This document shows, piece by piece, positions 1 to 7,410 of a stretch of DNA of 12,542 bases; within the stretch, counting starts at the first letter, position 1; each line of letters starts with the position of its first letter. The notes under the pieces are model-generated. The model ran no database searches. It worked only from the letters and a program-made list of their open reading frames with translations, and was not told the DNA's origin. Source of the stretch: an uncultured Eubacteriales bacterium (GTDB taxonomy: Bacteria > Bacillota > Clostridia > Lachnospirales > Bianqueaceae). The position numbers and the translations under genes were made by a program. Location: contig ONYR01000153.1 in NCBI GenBank assembly GCA_900322165.1, positions 1 to 12,542 of the forward strand, given 5' to 3'.

Positions 1-1
1 C

Positions 2-514
2 AGCGAGGAAAGCAGTGAGGAAGTGAAGCTCCTCGGCGTTCATGTAAGCGGGGCTGTCAGAAACCCGGATCAGGTGTGGTTTCTGCCGGAAGGGTCTCGG
101 ATCGCGGACGCGATCGAAGCCGCGGGCGGCGCGTTAAAGACTGCAGATCTGAAACGGCTGAACCTAGCTGCCTATCTGGCGGATTCTATGCGGATCTATG
201 TGCCGTTTCTCGAAGATGAGAGTGATCCTTATACCGGCATGGAAGGATTTGTCACAATGGGAGGGAGTGATGCGGAAGGAAGCGGCTCTGAGAAAAATAC
301 TTCGATGAATCTCGGAGAAGCGGACTTGACCAATATCAATTTGGCAACTAAAATAGAACTAATGACCTTGCCGGGTATCGGAGAAACCTATGCTGACCGC
401 ATTATCCGCTACCGTGAAGAAAACGGTCCGTTCCAGTCGATTGAAGAGATTATGAAGGTGGAAGGGATCGGCGAAAAGAAATTTGAACAGCTGAAATACT
501 ATATCACGGTCTAA
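2..514 (+). CDS. comEA: ComEA, competence DNA receptor (5' end off window)
   Basis: This membrane-anchored protein binds double-stranded DNA outside the cell and passes it to the ComEC channel during transformation. The frame is open to the left edge: the codons before the GTG at 23 read Ser-Glu-Glu-Ser-Ser-Glu-Glu, a typical low-complexity linker after an N-terminal membrane anchor, so that GTG is not the true start and the anchor is off window. Counting from the GTG codon, residues 5-62 form an SLBB-type domain (V-H-V-S-G-A-V-x-x-P at its start). Residues 63-98 are an acidic linker. Residues 103-163 hold two helix-hairpin-helix motifs (LPGIGETYADRI and VEGIGEKKFEQL), the DNA-binding part. 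This domain order is diagnostic of ComEA in Gram-positive bacteria. It heads the visible operon, 37 bases before the response regulator, with comEC four genes downstream. Identity is confident; only the start is unknown. Confidence 0.93.
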   Translation, partial: SEESSEEVKLLGVHVSGAVRNPDQVWFLPEGSRIADAIEAAGGALKTADLKRLNLAAYLADSMRIYVPFLEDESDPYTGMEGFVTMGGSDAEGSGSEKNTSMNLGEADLTNINLATKIELMTLPGIGETYADRIIRYREENGPFQSIEEIMKVEGIGEKKFEQLKYYITV

Positions 515-529
515 TGAAACATACCGTGA
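504..529 (+). other. Small hairpin at the comEA stop / regulator leader
   Basis: A perfect 7-bp inverted repeat (TCACGGT at 504-510, ACCGTGA at 523-529, 12-nt loop) spans the comEA stop codon. No T-run follows, so it is not a standard intrinsic terminator. It could modestly affect message stability or coupling between comEA and the two-component genes, or be chance. Confidence 0.35.
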
Positions 530-542
530 CATGAAGATGTCG

Positions 543-547
543 GGAGG
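543..547 (+). promoter_or_regulatory. Ribosome binding site that sets the response regulator start
   Basis: GGAGG, within GGGAGGG, lies 4 bases before the ATG at 552. An in-frame ATG at 531 has no Shine-Dalgarno sequence, and the residues it would add (M-K-M-S-G-G-K) are the translation of the binding site itself. The start at 552 is therefore preferred. Confidence 0.75.
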
Positions 548-551
548 GAAA

Positions 552-1235
552 ATGGCTACCAAAGTATTGATCGTTGATGATGAAAAACTGATCGTCAAGG
601 GAATTCGTCTGAGCCTGATCCAGGACGGAATGGAAGTTGACGCGGCTTACGATGGGGAAGAAGCGTTTAATATGATCCAGAACAAGGAATATGACCTTGT
701 TATTCTTGATGTGATGCTTCCGAAGATGGACGGAATTCAGGTCTGTCAGCAGGTGAGGGAGTTTTCCAACGTCCCGATTTTGATGCTGACAGCGAAAAGC
801 GAAGATATGGACAAGATCCTCGGCCTTGAGTACGGAGCCGACGATTACATGACCAAGCCGTTTAACATTCTGGAGCTCAAAGCGCGTATGAAGGCGATCC
901 TTCGCCGGACGAGACAGAGCGAAGTGAAGGAGACCAATATCGGCGAGTTCCATGATCTGAAGATCGATTACGATTCACGGCGTGTCTTCCTGAAAGGCGT
1001 GGAAGCGAATCTGACAGCCAGAGAATTCGACCTTCTTGAGCTGCTTTCCCGCAACGCCGGAAAGGTCTACAGCCGTGAAAAGCTTCTCGATATTGTCTGG
1101 GGCTACGATTATCCGGGCGATGTCCGCACGGTAGACGTGCATGTCAGAAGACTTCGCGAGAAGATCGAACCGAACCCCGGTGATCCGCTGTATATTCAGA
1201 CAAAATGGGGTGTCGGATACTACTTTAAGGCGTAA
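552..1235 (+). CDS. OmpR/PhoB-family response regulator
   Basis: This is a cytoplasmic transcription factor of 227 residues, activated by phosphorylation from the kinase encoded next to it. Residues 1-118 are a receiver domain: acidic pocket D9-D10, phospho-acceptor D53 in I-L-D-V-M-L-P, the conserved T80, and K102 in T-K-P-F. Residues 130-227 are an OmpR-type winged helix, with L-T-A-R-E-F-D-L-L-E-L-L and a recognition-helix region VWGYDYPGDVRTVDVHVRRL, ending in W-G-V-G-Y-Y-F-K-A. The sequence is of the WalR/PhoP/MtrA type, and its exact regulon cannot be read from it. It sits 37 bases after comEA and 5 bases before the kinase, inside the competence operon. All phosphotransfer residues are present, so it should be functional. 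Confidence 0.96.
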   Translation: MATKVLIVDDEKLIVKGIRLSLIQDGMEVDAAYDGEEAFNMIQNKEYDLVILDVMLPKMDGIQVCQQVREFSNVPILMLTAKSEDMDKILGLEYGADDYMTKPFNILELKARMKAILRRTRQSEVKETNIGEFHDLKIDYDSRRVFLKGVEANLTAREFDLLELLSRNAGKVYSREKLLDIVWGYDYPGDVRTVDVHVRRLREKIEPNPGDPLYIQTKWGVGYYFKA

Positions 1236-1240
1236 CCAAT

Positions 1241-2704
1241 ATGGCATTATTAAATAAGGCAGGCAGTGGACGGGTCGGCTTTTTCAGAAGTATTCGTTTG
1301 CGGATATTTCTGACGGTCGTCGCCGTCTATGTGCTTTTTTGCATCGTTTTCAGCCACTTTGTTTTTGATATCTGGGAACAATACTGGCTGAGACAGAGAC
1401 AAGCGGAGACAAGCCGGTACTGCAACCTGATCGCCAGTGAGATCTCCTATGCGCAGCGAGAAGGGACTTCACTGAGCAATTACCTGAGAACCGAGATGCA
1501 GGACAGCAGCCGGATGTACAGCTATCTGCGCCTGATGATCCTGAATGACAAAGGTCAGGTACTGTATGATTCCTCGCAGGCACGCAACGGATCGTACATG
1601 ATCAACGATGAGGTGCTGAGCGCGCTGGCCGGAACGTCGGCGAGCGGCCTGGAAGAGGGAATCTACCGGCTTGCCGTTCCGATACAAAGTGATGTCGATC
1701 AACAGATCATCGGTGTCGTGTGTGCGTTCGCCGGGACCGAACAGCTTCAGCAGACAGTCAAATACGGAGAAGACCTTGTCGTGATGGCCGAGTTTTTCTT
1801 AGGTCTGATCGTTATTGTCGGTCTTTATTTTCTGATTGCGCTGCAGACAAAACCGCTTGAGAAAATTCTGCGCTGGCTGAAGCTGTTTAAAAGCCCTGAG
1901 CGTGATGAATTCAAACCGAAATTCAAGATTCAGGATGAATATGCGGAGATCGTCGACTCGGTTGAACAGGCAACGAAAGACCTGCAGACGGTTGACCGCT
2001 CCCGAAAAGAATTTGTTTCCAACGTTTCTCATGAATTGAAGACTCCGCTTAGCTCGATCAAGGTGCTGACGGAATCCCTGCTGCTTCAGGAATCAGCACC
2101 GGAAGAAGTGTACCGGGAGTTCCTGCAGGACATCAACAGTGAGATCGACCGAATGAACAATATCGTTAATGATCTGCTGACACTGGTGCGACTGGAAGAA
2201 AGAGAGAAGGCACTGAATCTTTCAAACTTCGACCTGATCGATCTGATCGAGGCAGTCTTTAAACGTCTCAGTCCGCTTGCCCAAGACCGTGGGATCTCGA
2301 TGGTCCTGGATACGGAGTTTACCTCGCTGGAAGTCGAGGCGGATGAAACCAAGCTGACACTGGCTATCTCCAACTTAATCCAAAACGCGATCAAATATAA
2401 TAAGGATCAGGGAAAAATAACGGTTTACGTTAAAAAAACGATCGGGTTTGCCCTGATCACGGTCGAAGATACCGGCATCGGAATCGATGCGGAGCACTTT
2501 GATAAGCTGTTTGATCGCTTTTACCGAGTGGATAAGGCACGCGACCGACAGACCGGAGGCTCTGGCCTTGGCCTTTCCATTGTCAGACAGGTCGTGAATC
2601 TTCACAATGGCGAGATCTCTGTCGAGAGTACACCGGGCGTCGGAAGCCGCTTTACGGTGAAGCTTCCGCTTGAGCAGGACATTGAAGGGGAGGATGACGT
2701 ATGA
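1241..2704 (+). CDS. Membrane sensor histidine kinase (HisKA/HATPase_c)
   Basis: This 487-residue sensor kinase is the cognate partner of the upstream regulator. Order of parts: cytoplasmic basic tail; membrane segment at about 20-42; an extracytoplasmic sensor region at about 45-178, long enough for a PAS/Cache-like fold; second membrane segment at about 180-201; a HAMP-like linker at 203-250 (P-L-E-K-I at its start, D-E-Y-A-E-I-V later); and a dimerisation/phosphoacceptor helix with SNVSHELKTPL, where H264 is the predicted phosphorylated histidine. The ATPase domain follows, with the N box (N382 in LIQNAIKYN), G1 box DTGIGI (410-415), F box (D-R-F-Y-R-V) and G2 box GGSGLGLSI (439-447). It starts 5 bases after the regulator stop with a weak TAAGG at 1226-1230, and its stop overlaps the next start as ATGA. 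The signal sensed is unknown. Confidence 0.96.
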   Translation: MALLNKAGSGRVGFFRSIRLRIFLTVVAVYVLFCIVFSHFVFDIWEQYWLRQRQAETSRYCNLIASEISYAQREGTSLSNYLRTEMQDSSRMYSYLRLMILNDKGQVLYDSSQARNGSYMINDEVLSALAGTSASGLEEGIYRLAVPIQSDVDQQIIGVVCAFAGTEQLQQTVKYGEDLVVMAEFFLGLIVIVGLYFLIALQTKPLEKILRWLKLFKSPERDEFKPKFKIQDEYAEIVDSVEQATKDLQTVDRSRKEFVSNVSHELKTPLSSIKVLTESLLLQESAPEEVYREFLQDINSEIDRMNNIVNDLLTLVRLEEREKALNLSNFDLIDLIEAVFKRLSPLAQDRGISMVLDTEFTSLEVEADETKLTLAISNLIQNAIKYNKDQGKITVYVKKTIGFALITVEDTGIGIDAEHFDKLFDRFYRVDKARDRQTGGSGLGLSIVRQVVNLHNGEISVESTPGVGSRFTVKLPLEQDIEGEDDV

Positions 2705-3699
2705 GACACGTGAAACGATTGCTTCCCGTTTTGCTCGCTTTTTGCATCGTCCTGTGCGGATGCCGTGCGAATTCGCCGAACGCTCAAACGGATTCCACTT
2801 CTGGGGAGCCCGGAAGTCTTGTGTTTTACTATACCAATGAGACGCATACTTCCCTGATCCCGTATACGATCGTCTTTAACCTGAGTAATTTTATGCAGGA
2901 TGAGATGAAGCTTTCGGCGGTGATCGAGCGGCTCGAGATGGTGCCGGAGAAGGAACTGTTTTCCATTATTCCAAGCGGCATGATCCTGCAGATCGCGCTT
3001 CAGCAGACCGTGGACGGGGGAACAAACGGTCAGTCGATGCCGGAAAACGATAAACGCATTCTCCAGATCTATCTTTCGAAGGAATACAGCGGTCTTTCGC
3101 CTAACGAAAAAGCGCTCATGCGTACCGGCATGGCCAAGGTTCTGTTTGCTACCGGATTGATCGATGAGATCGTCTTTATGATGGAAAGCAGCGAGGAGGG
3201 CGTTTTCCAGCTTGTCGATGAATTGAATGCTTCCGACGACCTGATCATTAATCAGTATGGTGCGGATGTTTTGAACGATGAAGTGACAGTGAAACTGTAC
3301 TTTATGAATGAGTCAAGGACCGCGCTTGTTGTGGAGGAACGAAGCCTGGCTCTCGGAATGACCGAACCTTTGTCGTACGCGATCATGGATGCGCTGATCG
3401 ACGGTCCGCAGCAAAGCGGGCATCTTCCTACGATTCCCGAGGGTACACAGATCAATGACATCGTTATCGAAAACGGAGTCTGCTACGTTGATCTGAGCGA
3501 GGAATTCCGGCTTAACCATGAAGGTTCGGAGATCCTTGAAACGCTGACGATCTATTCGATCGTCAACTCACTCTCCGGCATCAGTGAGCTGAGCTATGTG
3601 CAGTTTCTGATCGGCGGCGAGCGGGTTGAGTTCTATAAATCCTATGTAAGGATAGATCAGTTCCTTGAACCGAACATGCAATATGTAGAAGCGGAGTAA
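2701..3699 (+). CDS. Lipoprotein with two GerMN-like domains
   Basis: This is a predicted exported lipoprotein of 332 residues. The signal peptide (basic start, hydrophobic 7-18) ends in the lipobox-like L-C-G-C, with C21 as the likely lipidated residue; Cys at -2 is less usual. The C-terminal half (about 196-310) is a GerMN domain: strand V-K-L-Y-F-M-N-E, helix containing A-L-I-D-G-P, I-P-E-G-T, Y-V-D-L-S-E-E-F and the helix before F-L-I-G-G. The first half (about 39-161) repeats the plan in diverged form (L-V-F-Y-Y-T-N-E, I-I-P-S-G, I-Y-L-S-K-E-Y), so there are two tandem copies, as in GerM of Bacillus. GerMN proteins act at the cell surface in sporulation or germination and, as LpqB, with a two-component system. 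Its start overlaps the kinase stop (ATGA) with GGAGG at 2689-2693, implying translational coupling to the kinase. Confidence 0.85.
   Translation: MRHVKRLLPVLLAFCIVLCGCRANSPNAQTDSTSGEPGSLVFYYTNETHTSLIPYTIVFNLSNFMQDEMKLSAVIERLEMVPEKELFSIIPSGMILQIALQQTVDGGTNGQSMPENDKRILQIYLSKEYSGLSPNEKALMRTGMAKVLFATGLIDEIVFMMESSEEGVFQLVDELNASDDLIINQYGADVLNDEVTVKLYFMNESRTALVVEERSLALGMTEPLSYAIMDALIDGPQQSGHLPTIPEGTQINDIVIENGVCYVDLSEEFRLNHEGSEILETLTIYSIVNSLSGISELSYVQFLIGGERVEFYKSYVRIDQFLEPNMQYVEAE
3693..3696 (+). promoter_or_regulatory. Ribosome binding site supporting a TTG start for comEC
   Basis: GGAG, overlapping the end of the lipoprotein gene, lies 9 bases before TTG at 3706. The next in-frame candidate, GTG at 3718, has no comparable site, so TTG is the better start. 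Confidence 0.6.
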
Positions 3700-3705
3700 G
3701 ATCAT

Positions 3706-5943
3706 TTGAAACGTTCAGTGAAACGACGGATCCTGCCCGTGCTTTGCGCCTATCTTCTGTACCTTGCGCTCGTGCTTGTGATTTGTCCCTCCGCTGGAGA
3801 GGCGATCTACGGGTGGGACAGGAGGGACAGCGAAATCAAAAAACTCTTGCCATACGAAAACGGCGCTTGGAGAATCTCCGACACAAAAGGGCTGATTCTT
3901 TCAGGGCGAAAGGTTACTTTTGGCTATCGGTACACCGCCTTGTTTCGGCTGAAATACGGTGGCCGAACACGGATTCGAATGGGAGTTTTTTACCTGAATT
4001 CCCAGGAAGTGTTCACTTCATCCGGAGCGAGACAAAGGCTGATGGCAGGAGACAGGATCGTACTTGACGGAGTGGTATCCTTTCCCGAGCCTCTCCGCAA
4101 CCCGGGAGGCTTTAACGCACAGCTCTATTATCGAACAGAGCATATCGATCTGATCATCAAACCGGATTCGGTAGTGAAAACGTTCACTGCCGGTCCGGTT
4201 CTTTCTTTTTGGATGTGCAGCCGGGACGCAGCAGCGGATCGGATCAGCCTTCTTTGGAAACAGCCATTCAGCGGAGTGATCTGCGCGATGCTTCTGGGAG
4301 ACAAAAGCATGCTCGATGAAGAGATACAGACTCAGTTCTCGGAAGCCGGGATCGCACACATCATTGCGATCTCCGGGCTTCATATCTCGATCGTTGCGAA
4401 TGGAATCGAAAGGATCCTCAAACTGCGCATGGGTGAGAAAAAAGCCGGGCGATGGGCGCTTGGCTTGATCTGGGTCTATGCTTTATGGACAGGGGGCGCT
4501 TTAGCTACCTTGCGCGCGGCACTGATGCTCACGATCCGCAGAGGTGCCAGACTCTTTTCGAGAACCTATGATCCGCTTTGCGCCATTGCGTCCTCGATGC
4601 TGGTGATTCTGCTGCTGGAACCGCTGTATTTCCTCAGCTCAGCCTTTTGGCTCAGCTATATGGCTCTGTTTGGAATGAGTTTCGGCCGCATTTTGGTGAT
4701 GCGATGTACGATCCTTCCTTACTGGCTGAGAAAAGGGATCGCTTCTTCGGCAGGAATCATTTTTCTCACCGGACCGATCCTGCTTTGGTTTTACTATGAA
4801 CTTTCCCCATTTTCGTTTCTGCTGAATCTCTGGGTCGTTCCGACCGTGGCAGGAGTGATCATCGGTGCGGTGCTGGCGCTGATGCTGAGCCTGATCTCTC
4901 CGGCGTTATCCGGTGGTTTTGTCTGGATCAGTCAATGGCTGATTCAGACCTATCAAACCGGCAGCCGGTTCTTTTCAGACATTGGTTTCTGGACACTTCG
5001 GGGACAGCCGCACGTTCGCACGATGATCCTTTATTACATGGTGCTGATCCTTCTTGGTCTCATGATCTCCCGCCCGAAGGAGATCCAGCGAAGGATCCGC
5101 AGCCTGTCCGTGATCGCGTTGCTTCTTGTCGTGGCGTTATTACCTCACAGAGAGCGAAGGTTTACGTTTCTGGATGTTGGACAAGGGGACTGTGCTGTGA
5201 TAGAATGGGATCAGTCTGTGGTGATCATGGACGCTGGCCCGGGTTACGAAAAGGTGCTGGAACCTTACCTGAAAATGAGAGGGATCTACACGATCGATGC
5301 GCTGATGATCTCGCATCCGGATTCGGATCATATCAAGGGCGCGATCGAACTTGCTGAGAGCGGAAAGTTTAAGGTTTCGCTGCTGATCATGGCGGATCAG
5401 AAGGCGCATGACAACGAGCTCTCGGAAAGACTTGAGAACGCTGTCCGGTCTCAGGGCGGGGAAGTGGTTCGCATTCGGGCGGGTGATTCGATCTCGATCA
5501 ATGGGAAAAGCCCACTTGCTTTTCAATGCCTCTCGCCGGGAGTGGAATATCCGGACAGCAACTCCGGGTCGCTGGTTCTGTTGGCAAAAGGAGAGAATGT
5601 CTCCGTTTTGTTTATGGGCGATATCTCCTTGGAGACAGAAGCTCAGATGACTCGTGAAGGCGTGCTTGGGGAGATCGAGACGGTGACGGTGCTGAAAGCC
5701 GCGCATCACGGTTCGAATTACGCGACGGGGGAAGAGTTTCTCCGACAGATCCATCCGGAGCTGACCGTCATCAGCTGCGGAAAAAACAATTCGTACGGTC
5801 ATCCGGGCGAGGTAATGCTTTCACGATTATCCGCGCATGGTGATCCCTGGAGGGTGACCGCAATGAACGGGTGCATACAAATCAGACTGCGCAACGGTAA
5901 AGTACAGTTTATCGAATATATCAGGTCAGGGGAATCAAGATGA
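3706..5943 (+). CDS. comEC: ComEC/Rec2 DNA internalisation channel
   Basis: This polytopic membrane protein forms the pore through which single-stranded DNA enters the cytoplasm during transformation. It is 745 residues, full length for Firmicutes. Parts: membrane helix at about 11-28; soluble N-terminal OB-like region at about 50-160, with the family's N-P-G-G-F-N motif at 132-137; the Competence domain at about 185-455, with many membrane helices and the hallmark stretch LGDKSMLDEEI then H-I-I-A-I-S-G-L-H-I-S-I-V (218-230). A C-terminal metallo-beta-lactamase-like domain runs from about 485 to 745, with D-V-G-Q-G-D (490-495), H-P-D-S-D-H (537-542), G-D (638-639) and A-H-H-G-S (666-670). The metal-binding residues are kept, so this domain may have nuclease activity, as proposed for the family. 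It starts on TTG, 6 bases after the lipoprotein stop, and overlaps holA. Confidence 0.97.
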   Translation: MKRSVKRRILPVLCAYLLYLALVLVICPSAGEAIYGWDRRDSEIKKLLPYENGAWRISDTKGLILSGRKVTFGYRYTALFRLKYGGRTRIRMGVFYLNSQEVFTSSGARQRLMAGDRIVLDGVVSFPEPLRNPGGFNAQLYYRTEHIDLIIKPDSVVKTFTAGPVLSFWMCSRDAAADRISLLWKQPFSGVICAMLLGDKSMLDEEIQTQFSEAGIAHIIAISGLHISIVANGIERILKLRMGEKKAGRWALGLIWVYALWTGGALATLRAALMLTIRRGARLFSRTYDPLCAIASSMLVILLLEPLYFLSSAFWLSYMALFGMSFGRILVMRCTILPYWLRKGIASSAGIIFLTGPILLWFYYELSPFSFLLNLWVVPTVAGVIIGAVLALMLSLISPALSGGFVWISQWLIQTYQTGSRFFSDIGFWTLRGQPHVRTMILYYMVLILLGLMISRPKEIQRRIRSLSVIALLLVVALLPHRERRFTFLDVGQGDCAVIEWDQSVVIMDAGPGYEKVLEPYLKMRGIYTIDALMISHPDSDHIKGAIELAESGKFKVSLLIMADQKAHDNELSERLENAVRSQGGEVVRIRAGDSISINGKSPLAFQCLSPGVEYPDSNSGSLVLLAKGENVSVLFMGDISLETEAQMTREGVLGEIETVTVLKAAHHGSNYATGEEFLRQIHPELTVISCGKNNSYGHPGEVMLSRLSAHGDPWRVTAMNGCIQIRLRNGKVQFIEYIRSGESR

Positions 5944-6929
5944 AGTCATTAAAAGAGCAGATCAGGGACCATGAGATCGGCTGTCTGTATCTGTTTTACG
6001 GAGAAGAGCGGTATTTGGTCAGGCTGAATACAGAGCGGCTTAAGAAGGCGCTGATGTCTGAGGAAGACGAGATGATGAATCTGGATGATCTGACTTCGCC
6101 GACGGATTTCGAAGCGCTTCGGGCAAGCATTGAGACGTTCCCGTTTATGACAGAAAAGCGGCTTGTCATCATTCGTGACAGCCACATGTTCGGAGGGAAA
6201 GGCGTTGCTTCTCTGGAAAAGCTTCCGGAGCTGATGGAGGAGATCCCCTCAACGACGACCGTGCTGTTTATTGAGAACGAAGTCGATAAGCGGTCCAAGA
6301 TGTACAAAGCAGTCACTCAGTTCGGCCAGGCCGAAGAGTTTAAGCGGCTCGATGATAACGCCCTCGCTACGTGGATCAAACGTGAATTCAAGCTTCGCAA
6401 TCTGGCGATCGGGCGCAATGAAATACAGTATTTTCTGAGTCTGACGGGCTCGGATATGCAGCGCATCGAAGCAGAGATCCACAAGCTGTCTTCCTACATG
6501 GGCGAGCGAGGAGTGATCGAAAAGAAAGACATCGAGGCGATCGTAACGCCCTCGGTGGAGGCGAGTGTGTTCCGCATGACGGATGCCCTGGGAGAGGGTC
6601 ACACCAAGGAGGCGTACCAGATCTATCTGGATCTTGTAAAGCAGGGAGAAGTCCTGCAGCGGATCCTGTTCATGATCATTCGGCAGTTTCGGATACTGTA
6701 TAAAGCTTCGCTGATGGAGAACGCTGATCCCGTGACGCTCTCAAAAGAGCTCGGGATCCCGTCCTTTGCGGTCGCTAAAACGAGACGCCAGGCCTCGCGG
6801 TTTGGAAGAAAAAGGCTGGAGATGATTCTGGAGAGGCTGCTGGAGATGGACAGCCGCATCAAGATCGGCGAGATCACGGATGCGGAGGCTATGGATTTAA
6901 TATTAATGCGTGATGCGGCCTTGACTTAA
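5940..6929 (+). CDS. holA: DNA polymerase III subunit delta
   Basis: This is the clamp-loader delta subunit, which opens the beta sliding clamp so it can be placed on DNA. The 329 residues match the family's usual length (about 320-345). The N-terminal signature Y-L-F-Y-G-E-E-R-Y-L-V (17-27) is typical. As usual for delta there is no Walker A loop, so it does not bind ATP itself. The C-terminal collar region includes ILFMIIRQFRILYKAS and a final helix with D-S-R-I-K-I-G. ATG overlaps the comEC stop (ATGA), with AGGGGA at 5928-5933 as ribosome binding site. The comEC-holA-rpsT order is widespread in Firmicutes. The last codons and stop (TTG ACT TAA) double as the -35 region of the rpsT promoter. 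Confidence 0.96.
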   Translation: MKSLKEQIRDHEIGCLYLFYGEERYLVRLNTERLKKALMSEEDEMMNLDDLTSPTDFEALRASIETFPFMTEKRLVIIRDSHMFGGKGVASLEKLPELMEEIPSTTTVLFIENEVDKRSKMYKAVTQFGQAEEFKRLDDNALATWIKREFKLRNLAIGRNEIQYFLSLTGSDMQRIEAEIHKLSSYMGERGVIEKKDIEAIVTPSVEASVFRMTDALGEGHTKEAYQIYLDLVKQGEVLQRILFMIIRQFRILYKASLMENADPVTLSKELGIPSFAVAKTRRQASRFGRKRLEMILERLLEMDSRIKIGEITDAEAMDLILMRDAALT

Positions 6930-6949
6930 GGAGAATCGTTTGGTATAAT
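6921..6949 (+). promoter_or_regulatory. rpsT promoter (sigma-A type, extended -10)
   Basis: TTGACT (6921-6926), a 17-base spacer and TATAAT (6944-6949) form a near-consensus promoter, with TG at 6941-6942 giving an extended -10. Transcription should start near 6956. The -35 box lies on the last two codons of holA and touches its TAA. Strength and spacing fit a ribosomal protein gene. Confidence 0.9.
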
Positions 6950-6956
6950 ACCCTTC

Positions 6957-7048
6957 GTGTCTTAGTCTGTCCATTCTATTTTTACGCGCATCCCTGGGCT
7001 CACCAAAGGATGCAGTTTATTTAGAATCTCAGGAGGTTTTCAAACACC
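6957..7048 (+). promoter_or_regulatory. Structured 5' leader of rpsT
   Basis: The leader of about 90 nt can fold into nested helices: outer ATTCTA (6973-6978) with TAGAAT (7022-7027), and inner GCATCC (6988-6993) with GGATGC (7008-7013), whose loop can add TGG (6995-6997) with CCA (7003-7005). The outer helix ends three bases before the AGGAGG at 7031-7036, which lies 12 bases before the ATG. A leader of this kind could mediate feedback by S20, but no named family was recognised. Confidence 0.5.
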
Positions 7049-7312
7049 ATGGCAAACATCAAATCTGCCAAGAAGCGCGTTAAGGTCATCCGTACCAAGA
7101 CTCTGCGTAACAAGATGATTAAGTCCGCTGTTAAAACGGAAGTAAAGAAGGTCTATGCGGCGGTTGCTGCGAACGATGCCAAGGCGGCAAAGGCAGCGCT
7201 TGTCAAAGCGACTTCTACCATCGATAAAGCAAAGAGCAAGGGCGTGCTTCATAAAAACACCGCTTCCCGTAAGATTTCCCGTCTTACGAAAACGGTCAAT
7301 AAAATCGCCTAA
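7049..7312 (+). CDS. rpsT: 30S ribosomal protein S20
   Basis: S20 is a primary binding protein of the 30S subunit that binds 16S rRNA early in assembly. The protein has 87 residues, the normal length, and is strongly basic. It begins M-A-N-I-K-S-A-K-K-R-V and ends in a conserved K-G-V-L-H-K-N-T-A-S-R-K-I-S-R-L, the family's best signature; the middle is Ala/Lys-rich helix. It has its own promoter at 6921-6949, AGGAGG at 7031-7036 and a terminator at 7361-7394, so it is transcribed mainly as a single-gene unit, though read-through from holA is possible. In many spore-forming Firmicutes gpr and spoIIP follow this gene; here lepA follows directly. Confidence 0.98.
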   Translation: MANIKSAKKRVKVIRTKTLRNKMIKSAVKTEVKKVYAAVAANDAKAAKAALVKATSTIDKAKSKGVLHKNTASRKISRLTKTVNKIA

Positions 7313-7313
7313 T

Positions 7314-7357
7314 TCTATTGTAAAAATAGAGGCTGATCCGGTTTAACCCGCCGGATC
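7314..7357 (+). other. Two hairpins between rpsT and its terminator
   Basis: TCTATT (7314-7319) pairs with AATAGA (7325-7330), and GATCCGG (7335-7341) pairs with CCGGATC (7351-7357). Neither is followed by a T-run. They precede the terminator and may protect the 3' end of the rpsT message. Function is inferred. Confidence 0.45.
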
Positions 7358-7360
7358 CTG

Positions 7361-7394
7361 AAACACCCCTGAGTGTAAACTCGGAGGTGTTTTT
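7361..7394 (+). terminator. Intrinsic terminator of rpsT
   Basis: AAACACC (7361-7367) pairs with GGTGTTT (7386-7392). After one C/A mismatch the stem continues with CTGAG (7369-7373) against CTCGG (7380-7384). The loop is 6 nt (7374-7379) and a T-run ends at 7394. Confidence 0.9.
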
Positions 7395-7402
7395 GCTATA
7401 AA
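7394..7402 (+). promoter_or_regulatory. Candidate lepA promoter (extended -10)
   Basis: TGCTATAAA fits an extended -10 (TG-N-TATAAA), directly after the rpsT terminator. No good -35 box is visible at the right distance, so this is tentative. Transcription would begin near 7408-7410. A TTGGCG/TATGTT pair at 7431-7459 is a weaker alternative because it leaves almost no leader. Confidence 0.4.
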
Positions 7403-7410
7403 GCTTTCTT

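Noticed and set aside
23..25. GTG at 23 as the start of comEA
   Set aside because: The frame is open upstream to the edge with linker-like residues, and ComEA needs an N-terminal membrane anchor. The gene is cut by the window.
483..505. TTGAAC ... TATATC as a promoter for the response regulator
   Set aside because: The spacer is only 11 bases, too short for sigma-A; co-transcription with comEA is more likely.
531..533. ATG at 531 as the start of the response regulator
   Set aside because: It has no ribosome binding site, and the added residues translate the Shine-Dalgarno sequence of the ATG at 552.
5140..5802. A 220-codon frame antisense to comEC
   Set aside because: It lies wholly within the conserved metallo-beta-lactamase domain of comEC and shows no recognisable domain.
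6973..7319. Direct repeat ATTCTATT at 6973-6980 and 7312-7319 flanking rpsT
   Set aside because: Eight AT-rich bases with no extension or terminal inverted repeats; most likely chance, not a target-site duplication.
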